64,000 nucleotides of DNA from Hysterangium stoloniferum (lineage: Eukaryota; Basidiomycota; Agaricomycetes; Hysterangiales; Hysterangiaceae): contig WHVD01000008.1 of NCBI GenBank assembly GCA_015178975.1, forward strand, positions 248,001 through 312,000, in the 5' to 3' direction. Each line of letters opens with the position of its first letter. Positions within the stretch are counted from its first letter, which is position 1. Shown here piece after piece: positions 55,224-64,000 of the stretch. A program made the position numbers and the translations under genes. Below the pieces are notes generated by a model. It saw only the letters and a program-made list of their open reading frames with translations. It was not told where the DNA came from and did no database searches.

Positions 55224-57365
55224 ACAGGGTTGACCCTAGAGGAGCAATGCATATTAAATGATAAGTGGACATATTTTCAGCAAAGAAATAGGTCCAGGGC
55301 AGGTGCAGAAATTGACATGAAGAGAAGAAGTGACAAAAAATCAACAGGATGTAATCTGGTTGAAAGCTGGGTCCCAGGTGAGATCTGAGCACAGGTCCTA
55401 ACAGCAAATATCTGATATCATAGTAATTGCAGACATCCTCCTACATTCTATCACACATGTATTATGTTCATAACATTGTTGAACATTCTGCATTATTGTC
55501 ACAAGATTACTTGAACAGAACAGCAAATCTTTCAAGGAATACTAGAGCCTTTGTGCTCTGACTCTGGATGGCAGGTTATTACTAGAGAAGATTCAGTGAG
55601 CATAGAATGAACTACATACACATTGGATTAACTTAGTTGGGAGAATGTCAAGTCAAGCCATTGCTGGGGGTGAATATGAGGCTTGCATGACCTTAGCAAA
55701 CAGATGTACAATATCATGGGCAAGCATGTCCAATTGCAGGCAAGTCCAATTGCATTGTCACAAGTATATGTTCTGATAGTGGAATTATACCTACATAGAT
55801 TATCAAACACATGACAATATGACAATGTGTTCACATCATTGATCAACAAATTATTAAAAAGATCTTAAAATCTATGATACAGTGACTCTCAAAACCTTTT
55901 CAATGCTTGACATTTGCATATTGGCAGGCCACTACCAGGGGAGAAAAAATAGCAAAATATCTCAAAAAAATACAGTATATAGCTAAACATATGTAGAATC
56001 AGTGTCTAGAATATTAATATCCATTTTCAGTATGCTAAAAATAGTTTATTCAGGCATGCTCACACTAATCCACACTATGGCTAAGTAGGGACACTAGTAG
56101 AGGGAATCCAAAGATTAATATATTACATATGTGGGTATGGATGCAGTACAACTTGTCTCACCTAGTAGAGGGAATCGAAGATAAAAGATCTAAGGAGCCC
56201 TCTACCCACTACCAAGCTAAATACACAAAAGTCAGACAACTGATCAAACTGATCAACTACCACAAGATACCTGAGACACCCCCCTATGTCGCCTTGGCTA
56301 CCCAATGCAAACAAGATCCCGATCAGGAAGTTGAAAGGTGTTTGACAATTGACTCAGTCGAAGACCCATCAAATGGTAGCCAGCAATGTCAGGAACAAAT
56401 CTATTGTTAGTGAACTTGTCCCCTTACAGAAGGTATGTAGTATGTAGTAGGATGTATCATGGCACTTAACTGTAAACCAAAGGCTAAGGTTGCAAAGGTA
56501 ATACAGTAAGTCTCAGTCTGGCTGGGACTAGCAAAAAGATTAAGCAATGCAAACAATACCTCAAAATAAATGAAGGTATTATTGCATAGCTTTGACATGA
56601 ATCAAATTTCTCTCAATAGTAGTCAAATAATAATTGAAGATCTTCTACTATACTGAGTATGGAATGCCTCATTTGATGAAGTATTGATTTGTCTTGATGA
56701 TAAAGCATTAGGCAATAGTAAGATGTGAAGGCTCACAAATAGTGTGTCAAATAATTATGATAATTGTGTGAGAAAAGAATGAGACTTGATAAGTAATACA
56801 GAGAACTATTATACAGACTTTCAGTGGAGATTTTATGACTGCTCTCTCTCACTTCTTTCATTGCCATTTTATGCTATTTATAATTTACATATGATGATGA
56901 TTTGAGATAAGAATGAAATCATCAAATGATGTTAATCTGAGACAAGTTGAGGGTTAGTTGAATATTGATTTGAATAATGTCAAAAGATAGTTGAGTCCTT
57001 TTTGTCAAAGTCAAGTCAAAGTATTGTCAAAAAGGTCTTGAATGTTTTTTGTGACAAGCTTCTAAACACAAGAGGAGGATTCTGCATTGGCATTCTTAGT
57101 CAATATTCAAACTGAAGAGTAGTAGTGTACAAGATGTGGTTTTATACAAAGGCAAACAGAAGCATGGAGGGCCAAAAATAGAGATATGATATTAATAGGA
57201 CAAAGGAAATCAGGAGATCAAAAAATGGCATGAAACAACAGGAAAAAAAAAGATAAATACTCTGAGGTGGCAAATGATATGGTGAGGTGATGCAAGAATG
57301 CTGTCAGAACAGAAAATGGAGCAGCTAGAAAAGGAAATGATTAACTGGATGTGCTAATTACTGTA
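55224..57365. other. CpG-poor DNA, mostly unrecognised
   Basis: AT-rich, few CpGs. One exception is 56160-56400, which has several CpGs and a 93-codon frame (56129-56410, MWVWMQYNLSHLV...) with no known domain. The word CTAGTAGAGGGAATC occurs at 56094 and again at 56163. Confidence 0.4.
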
Positions 57366-57580
57366 TGTGATGGGGACAAAACTGTTCGAATGAGATTGCA
57401 TTAGTATTTGATTTATAGTTTGATGAGAAATAATTCTTATGTCATAGAATTCTTAGGGTATATAGCCAACATATATGACTACCTAAATTAAAAATTTCAG
57501 GTCAATTGGTCAAGTACTCATTGAGTTATTCAACATTCTTTGACATATAAAAATCATTGGAACAGTTTTGTCCCCCACTG
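57366..57580. mobile_element. MITE with GGGGACAAAACTGTTC ends
   Basis: 215 bp. The left end contains TGGGGACAAAACTGTTCGAA and the right end is the complement of GTGGGGGACAAAACTGTTCC, continuing AATGA on both sides. TA flanks it at 57364-57365 and 57581-57582. It is probably a Tc1/mariner-derived, non-coding element. Confidence 0.75.
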
Positions 57581-57582
57581 TA

Positions 57583-58240
57583 TTGAGGTACTACTGACAA
57601 AGATGCCACAATCAGAGGGACCAATGTCTGATGCTGAATGAATAGTGATTCTGGAAGGATGTTTGGAGTGCCTTAATTAATCATTGTCATAATGGAACAA
57701 GGCTGTGGCTGATCCAGATGTCTCACAGAGTACTTTGAGTGAAGATTATAGAGCTGGCAGTCACCCCTTGAATAACAACTCTTCCAACTCCAAACAATTG
57801 TGATTTGAATTGCATTGTCAGCAGTGTCTAGGTTGGTTCAGGGAATATGACTATCAATAACTCAGAGGTCAATGTCTGACATAGTGGGATTGGCATCTAC
57901 ACACTCCTGTCTTCTCACATGTACAGTTTTGTGTTAATGCTTCCAAGAGGAACAAATTGGGGAAGAATGAAAATCCTATTCCAAGATATGACTGCTGATG
58001 TAGTGTTTAAGGACATTATTATTGACCCATAAGTAAGCATTCAAGCACAGTTGCAAAGAGACTGGCTTACATATGTGTGTCTCTTAGATTCAATAAATTC
58101 AAAAAGTATATATATATTAGTATAGAATTATAAATAATTAATAAGATTTAAAAATAAGTTTCTGAGTTAAATCACATGCCCTGATAAGTACTTAAAATTG
58201 TTGACACAGAGGAAAGTTGTGTGGAGTATGTGGGAGCTTA
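57583..58240. other. Old CpG-poor DNA; possible transposase relic
   Basis: The plus-strand translation near 57600 (MPQSEGPMSDAE) and downstream has the feel of the start of a Tc1-like transposase but is too decayed to claim. CpG returns at about 58249. Confidence 0.3.
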
Positions 58241-58281
58241 CCCCCACCGGTTCACCCTGGTACTATATAAATTGCATTACT

Positions 58282-58293
58282 CACGTGACGTCA
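58282..58293. promoter_or_regulatory. CACGTGACGTCA composite site upstream of the hydratase gene
   Basis: An E-box (CACGTG) overlaps a full CRE palindrome (TGACGTCA), 98-109 bp before the start codon and some 35 bp inside the CpG-normal region. bHLH and bZIP/ATF-type factors are the expected binders; inference only. Confidence 0.5.
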
Positions 58294-58390
58294 GGGACGC
58301 GTTTAGCTCGTGACAAACCGGTTGTTCGCGAGAACCGAATCACTTCAACCAATACACTGAACCTTGCAACGTCATTCTCACTTCATATCC

Positions 58391-59964
58391 ATGTCTGCCA
58401 ATCTTTCCAAGGCAGTTGGGCATCAGTATGAGTCCCAAGATGTAGGCAAACTTGTTTATGTGCTTCTTGTTTGCTGACCAGCTTCAAACAATGATTGTTA
58501 TGTCCTTGACGTCAATTCTCAACGATGCACTGTTCCTTACTTACCTTTCAAAGGTCACATGGAATAAACGCGACCTGTTGTTGTACGCCGTCGGTATTGG
58601 AGCCAAGAAGGATGATTTCGCATTTGTGTATGGTGCGTGAGTAATAGTAACCGACCCTCAAACGTCTCTGATGTTTTTTTGATCGTTGACTAGAGCTGGG
58701 TATGTTCTTACAATAAGACCGACATGAAGTGAAACCTACGAACTGAGACAGACAAGGCCTTCGCCGCCTTTCCCACTTACCCGGTCGTGATGCCCTTCAA
58801 GTGTGCGTACCCCCCCACAGATCCCTGTCATCCCCTACATCCACCATAACATATCTTGTCTTCCTTATAACAGTGGACCTTACTGATGTTTCGAACTTCC
58901 GTGAGCAAGTCAAAGGTCGCGGTCGTACAGTTGAGGGCTTGCCGACATTCAATCCTGATCGGGTGGTGGGTTGTCTAATATTGGAGTAATTGTGCCTCAT
59001 GGTTGATTCGCAATTCAGGTGCACGGGTCACAATACATCGAAATAATCAAGCCTATTCCCGTTATCAGCGGCCCCGGTTGGAAGCTCGAGAGGAAGCTAG
59101 TTGGTGTTCATGAAAATAGTGTGTTCGCCTCTTGAAGAATCTATAGAGCAATGTCTAAGTTTCGATACCCATCCACAGAAAGCGGTATTGTCGTAGACCA
59201 AGAGACAGTTCTCGTGAACCCTCAAGGGGAAGCGTATGTCCGCATGTTTGTCAGTTACATTGCTCTCTCCTTTGACTTTCAGATACTGAGGCTCTTCTCT
59301 TGCACCACAGTCATCCAGCTTCAATGTCGGTGCCAAAGCATACGGCAAGCCCTTCAGAAAAGCTATCACGGCTGCTCCTGCCGCAAAACCAATCCCAAAA
59401 GATCGTAAACCATCATACATCTTCACACAAAATATTTCGGAGGAGCAGGCGATTATCTATAGGTTGAGTGGAGATTACAACCCACTTCACATTGGTCCGT
59501 CTCGTCTCTCTCTTGCCATGGCCCAATTCGCTTGAATCAATGATTGGTAGAACCAGCCATTGGTATCTCTGCGGGCTTTGGTGGACCCATTTTACATGGT
59601 CTTGCGACATTCGGATTTGTGGCTCGTGGGATTCTCTCAGAAGCTGGGAGTAATGACCCAACCGCATTAAAGGCGTTTGGAGCAAGATTCACAAGTCCTG
59701 TGAAGCTTGGGGGTATGTCATCTGTCACATGTGCTTGGGCAATTTCATAACGAGAACCGTTAAACAGATAAAATTGAGACCTCCGTCTGGGAAGTAGGCC
59801 CAGGTCCGAACGGGACGACAGAGTTGGTATTCCAGACGAAAAATCTGAGTTCTGGGAAGGTGAGCATTAGTCTGTGGTTGACATTAGTGTATTTGACACT
59901 ATGGCAGCTCTCTCTTGGTGCTGGAATTGCGTTTGTAAAGAAAAGCGAGAAGAGTAAGTTGTAA
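58391..59964 (+). CDS. Peroxisomal 2-enoyl-CoA hydratase 2 (MaoC/hot-dog fold)
   Basis: Ten exons: 58391-58441, 58554-58632, 58752-58802, 58874-58965, 59019-59118, 59179-59249, 59311-59494, 59551-59712, 59768-59859 and 59908-59964. They sum to 939 nt, 312 aa. The N-terminal hot-dog half has WNKRDLLLYAVGIGAK and FAAFPTYPVVMPFK. The C-terminal half has the hydratase-2 motif SGDYNPLHI, where the Asp and His are catalytic in this family, then AGFGGPILHGLATFGF. The last codons read SEKSKL, a classical PTS1 signal, so it should act in peroxisomes. There it would hydrate trans-2-enoyl-CoA to (3R)-hydroxyacyl-CoA in beta-oxidation. It corresponds to the hydratase part of the fungal multifunctional Fox2 protein but stands alone, without dehydrogenase domains. 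Confidence 0.9.
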
Positions 59965-60868
59965 GATAGACATGATAGTAGTTCGGAACTGTATGCCTTC
60001 AATGATGAACATGAGCATGGTTATTTTATTCTTTACCAGTTTTTCTCGCCTGCGTGGATGCTAGACCATCATCCCCATACTTGGTCTGTTGCTATGTCAT
60101 CGCTATGGAAACAGACTACAGTGGAAAAGTACCCACCTTGCGTTAAACTTGGTTCAATCTTCATTCACGAAATGATATCTGAATTTGGACGATGCACAAA
60201 ATCTACGGCAAGAAGGTACCAGGCACTTCCCGATGGCCGGGTTCGGGTTGGCCCTACCGTCTGGCCTATGCCCGTGCCGAGAAGGCATGGACAGCTCCGA
60301 GCGTATATATGTTTGTGATATATATTAACAAAACTGAAATGCGTGCCTAATATAAAGTAATTCAGTTGCCTACTTATCCGTGAAATTCTTTTTTTCATGT
60401 TGGGCCATATTGTGCTCTAGGACATTCGGCCCCGTTCAGCCGATCGGCATTGCACCGCTAGCCAAATCAATCCGTGACAACGATGACGCTCCATTGATGG
60501 CGGCGATTCAGCTGAGACATACTGCCTGGCTCCTTACGGGACATAGTAACAAGGGATTCTTCTCAATACCTGAGATGATACCACTCTGCGTTATCTAGAG
60601 CTTCCTGCTGTCATGACAGACATTGAAGGAACCTGCAAAATAAATTTCAATGTTTCTCCGATAACACTCCAAGTTTAGCGCCACAGCTCCAAGGGACTTG
60701 TTTTTTAATTTCAAATCATCATCCCATAGTGATCGAGTGATCATGGCCTTCGGATCACGTGCAAATTAATTGCCATAACGTATGGCGTATGATGCTGCGG
60801 TGCGGGCATAAGATAACCTTCTGCGAAGCACATTCACCTCATTCCTCGTCTTTAACCTCTATCCCCTT
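59965..60868. other. Intergenic DNA between hydratase and mannosyltransferase genes
   Basis: CpG-normal. Frames at 60058-60318 and 60380-60598 have no recognisable domain or splice context, so no gene is called. Confidence 0.5.
60756..60761. promoter_or_regulatory. CACGTG motif upstream of the mannosyltransferase gene
   Basis: E-box-type hexamer 108 bp before the start codon at 60869; see the matching positions before the permease and hydratase genes. Confidence 0.4.
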
Positions 60869-62605
60869 ATGTCGGGATTTCCAGTAGGGCGCGCGAAGTT
60901 GATTAGAATCCTAGGTCCCATCCTCATCATTTTGGTACGTTCACCAGCAGACTGCAGCGCAACAGGTCCACATTCACGCACACCCCTCTGTTCAGGCGTC
61001 ACTATTCCTTATATTTAACTTCACGTCCGCTAACTTTTCATATTCCTTCGGACTTCGTGTCTATCGACCACAATCGGCACAGGATGCTGTGTGTTCTACC
61101 TCCGAACCCTTACAACGACGTGCCAACGCGACATTCGTCATGCTAGTTCGTAACGACGAGGTTAATCATGCCATTTCTTCTATCAAGCAAGTCGAAGACC
61201 GCTTCAACCATAGGTATAATTACCCTTGGGTTTTTCTAAATGACGAACCATTTTCGGACGAGTTCGTCCAGTACGTTGATTTCTTCCAACTTCCTGAGGA
61301 CCCGCCACTGAGTGCGTCGGCAGACGTACATCAATACTGACCGATGGTAACGTGTCGTATGGCTTTATTCCCAAATCACAATGGAGCCAGCCAGCATGGA
61401 TAGATTCTGAGAAGGCAGATAAGGGAAGGCAGACCATGATTGACGAACATGTCTTCCATGGAGGTGAGATCCTTGTCCAATTCGGGTATGCCATCTTCTA
61501 AATGTGCTCCAGGAAGCTTGCCGTAAGAATTCTTTTAGTGTACAGGGATATGGCTGATCTAGTGGTTAGATACCAAAACATGTGTACTTATAATTCTGGC
61601 GTAAGTGGTTCGGATAATGTTGTTCGCGCGATAACATTGATTGAAACAGTTTTTTTACCATCATAAATACCTCGAGGAGTTTCGCTGGTATTGGCGTGTC
61701 GAGTGCGCCATTTTTTTGTCCTCGACTGGCATCTCTTACAAGCATGTTATCTCATAAAGGCCCGATGTCGATTTCTACTGTGATATCGACTATGATCCTT
61801 TTTTATATATGGAGGATAATAATAAAACCTACGGTATTTCCATCCCACACTGCTGTCTGATGATTATTGACAACTATTCATACCACAGGATTCACCATCA
61901 CATTGTATGAATTCGAACGAACAGTTCGTAGTCTATGGGGTACCGTAAAAGGTACGCCTACCCGTCGTCTTATATGAATGGATTGTCACAACAACAATGT
62001 AGAGTTCATAAAGGAACATCCACAGTATATCAACCCTGACAATGCGATGGGGTTCATCTCGGATAACGACGGAGAATCGTATAATATGTGTCACTGTTCG
62101 TCCATTTCAAGGATGATTTTCACCGTCCGTATACTCACGGGCCACATAATTTAGTCTGGAGTAACTTTGAGATTGCCGACATGGATTTCTGGCGTAGCGA
62201 GGCTTATTCCAAATACTTCGACTATTTATACAAAGCAGGAGGATTCTATTACGAGGTATTTCCTAACTTTAAAAAAAACCCACATTTTGCATCTTTCTAA
62301 ATCTTCCAAAAAGCGCTGGGGGGATGCTCCCGTCCACAGCATCGCCGCATCACTCTTCTTGCCAAAATCTAAGCTTCATTTCTTCTCGGATATAGGTTAT
62401 CGACATTCGGTATACACACATTGTCCCCAAGGAGAGGTTCATACTAAGGGAAAATGCTGGTGTAATCCCGCGGATAATTTTGGTGCGTGTTACTGTCTTG
62501 AATCTTCGGTTTTTGGAGTTGATTCATATTTTGGTTATTGTTGATTGTATGCCTAAAGATTATCAGTCCTATTCATGTATGAGGCAATTCGATAGGATTT
62601 TTTAA
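60869..62605 (+). CDS. Alpha-1,2-mannosyltransferase, GT15 (KRE2/MNT1/KTR) family
   Basis: Eleven exons: 60869-60934, 60996-61270, 61324-61463, 61563-61600, 61650-61702, 61760-61833, 61889-61951, 62003-62095, 62155-62255, 62314-62482 and 62559-62605. They sum to 1119 nt, 372 aa. Residues 10-33 ([20 protein letters not shown]) form a single membrane anchor of a type II Golgi protein. Family blocks follow in order: [105 protein letters not shown], and [14 protein letters not shown]. The family transfers mannose from GDP-mannose to O- and N-linked glycans of cell-wall proteins. All introns are GT-AG. It is a little shorter than yeast Kre2 because the stem is short. Confidence 0.92.
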
Positions 62606-63505
62606 ATGAGTTCCTGGGCAAGGATAGATAGATGGCTGGGACTCCTCATTTTATATTCGCCGCCTCCAATGGTCCGGTACGATCCTTAGAGCCATGTACG
62701 CTACCCCTCGATTGGCCCCTTCCACCACCCCAACTTATATTTATTGGTAGGCATGGCAGGGGTCTCTGACTGTCACTGTAATAGCGAAATAAGCAATCTA
62801 ATAGTAATTGCGTATTATCGCCCTCTTTACAGTGTCGTGAGTTTGTGCTTTCATGGGCCTTTCACATAGTCAAGATTGTATTCAGAGCGTCGATTAATTC
62901 AGAAATAGGCATGTGATTGTCAGACTGCTAATAGTTGTATCACTGAACATTCAGACTCTCCTGACCACGGAAGTGTCTTTATGCTCATTTTCTTTTTTCT
63001 TTTTTTTCTAAAAAAAAAGTATCGCTGACTGGTCTTTAAAAAGGTAGTTGCAGTTCGTATCATGATAAGTAGACCGTTCCAAAGTCATAGACGGTCATAC
63101 CTACTCTACAATCATGTTGGAATATTTTGATGATCGGTGTTCCATAGCCATTGAGGGCATTTACTGTGTTAGCTGATGCGGTTACTCTTTTTTGTTCCAG
63201 AGACCGGAATCTAAATATTTGTATTGCAAACAATCTTTTTGGGTGGTCCTAGTTAGTTGAAATCTATAAGAGACTTAGTACTTTGTCGCCCCCACGGCGA
63301 AAACCCGCGGTATACTTTCAACAGATCAAAGGATGAGTTGTATTTAAGTTAGATTAATAAGTCATTTTTCCCACATGCTTAATGAAACATCCTAGCAATA
63401 TGCCACACGACTCCCGAGAGAAACTGGTGTCTCCACGCCAACGCGGCAAAGGTCGCAGTAACGACCATAATACGATTCTACCAGATGTAAACCGCGGGGA
63501 TTATT
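62606..63505. other. Intergenic DNA, no gene seen
   Basis: CpG-normal, AT-rich in places, with a T-run/A-run at 62990-63020. Only short frames. Confidence 0.5.
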
Positions 63506-64000
63506 TCAGTTCATGGTATTAATGTGACACGCCGGAAATTCAGGAAAACGACTGTCATCAAATAATAATTTGTGGCTTGGACAGGTCACATACACAGCAT
63601 AACTAATTGTCTCAGTGAATGAGGCACCAAAAATATTTGAATCCCCTCCCAGATATGAACTACTGTTTAAGAAAAGAGAAATGTAATTTTCGTATGATTG
63701 TTCAACATTATTACCCTCGCACAAGTAATCCCACCTCACGCATTTCAGCCGCAATCCTCCGCAACGAATACAGGACCCCCACCTGCTCCAACAGCATTCA
63801 AATCCGGTTCCGGGTACGGCGTGACAAGCTCGGGATGTGAGTTGAGAGGTCCGGGAATCGTACCAGTGATATTGGTAAGGGGAATATCCGTAACGTGTGC
63901 GTTCTGGTAGCCTGTTTTTTGGGCGACGACGTCGAATACATTGGCCAAAGATCTAAGGACATAAGATAAGAATGCAATTTCCGGTCATCAACGCCTGTAA
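63506..64000 (-). CDS. Unrecognised host gene, C-terminal part (partial)
   Basis: On the minus strand 63948-63745 codes for a confident-looking exon (NVFDVVAQKTGYQNAHVTDI, then PGPLNSHPELVTPYPEPDLN and AGGGPVFVAED). It probably continues from an upstream exon past the window edge; a candidate acceptor (CCTTAG) lies near 63957. A second stretch, 63640-63525 (FTETISYAVYVTCPSHK), may be a later exon. Codon use and CpG content are host-like. I cannot name the family. Splicing is uncertain. Confidence 0.45.

Noticed and set aside
57583-58000. Tc1-like transposase N-terminus
   Set aside because: Only a faint resemblance; no catalytic motif or inverted ends could be assigned.
60058-60598. Possible small genes between the hydratase and mannosyltransferase genes
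   Set aside because: Short frames without splice signals, domains or conservation that I can judge by eye.
1-64000. Biosynthetic gene cluster or other co-operating gene set
   Set aside because: The host genes (F-box, permease, HNH, hydratase, mannosyltransferase) have unrelated roles and are separated by repeat blocks.

Overview
The window looks like a basidiomycete (Agaricomycetes) nuclear genome. Host genes have many short introns (48-75 nt). The protein families are typical of mushrooms: DUF6533, F-box/LRR, fungal HNH, YAT-type permease, peroxisomal hydratase and GT15 mannosyltransferase. The repeats are chromoviral Ty3/Gypsy, DIRS/Ngaro, Tc1/mariner and Helitron. The sheer load of nested Gypsy copies suggests a repeat-swollen genome such as those of ectomycorrhizal fungi; that is an inference.

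Layout. 1-1.03 kb: edge of a host gene (DUF6533). 1.03-6.2 kb: a decayed Ngaro/DIRS-type retroelement with split direct repeats A1...B1-A2-B2. 7.1-18.3 kb: three-level nest, a Tc1/mariner-type DNA transposon (7732-11022) inside a chromoviral Gypsy (7218-17626) inside an LTR of another family (7077-7217 and 17627-18333). 18.3-22.6 kb: old CpG-poor DNA with tandem repeats and a Helitron-like repetitive leader. 22.6-34.9 kb: an old Gypsy copy, hit by a younger copy of its own family (25574-33538, target duplication CTCTA). The younger copy itself holds two solo LTRs with target duplications. 34.9-38.2 kb: a MITE, a tiny solo LTR inside a Tc1 transposase, an inverted LTR and a Helitron N-terminal fragment.

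38.3-50.1 kb is a host island: an F-box/LRR gene and a 10-exon amino-acid permease (both minus strand), then a nearly whole DIRS-like element (43599-47918) and a 5-exon HNH-nuclease gene (plus). 50.1-58.2 kb is a second repeat block: remains of the same DIRS family, an LTR(+)/LTR(-)/LTR(+) palindromic cluster with a 19-bp minisatellite, and a MITE. 58.25-64 kb is host again: a peroxisomal 2-enoyl-CoA hydratase ending in SKL, a GT15 mannosyltransferase, and the edge of an unrecognised gene.

I rebuilt the exon structures of the permease (563 aa), HNH protein (332 aa), hydratase (312 aa), mannosyltransferase (372 aa) and F-box protein (about 517 aa) by hand; in each the exon lengths sum to a multiple of three. 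The host genes are unrelated housekeeping and regulatory genes, not one pathway. CpG dinucleotides are nearly absent from the old repeat blocks and normal in the host islands, with sharp edges near 1.2, 38.32, 50.13 and 58.25 kb. This points to cytosine-methylation or RIP-like decay. The most novel item is an additional, antisense, zinc-cluster-like gene carried between pol and the 3' LTR in both copies of one Gypsy family.
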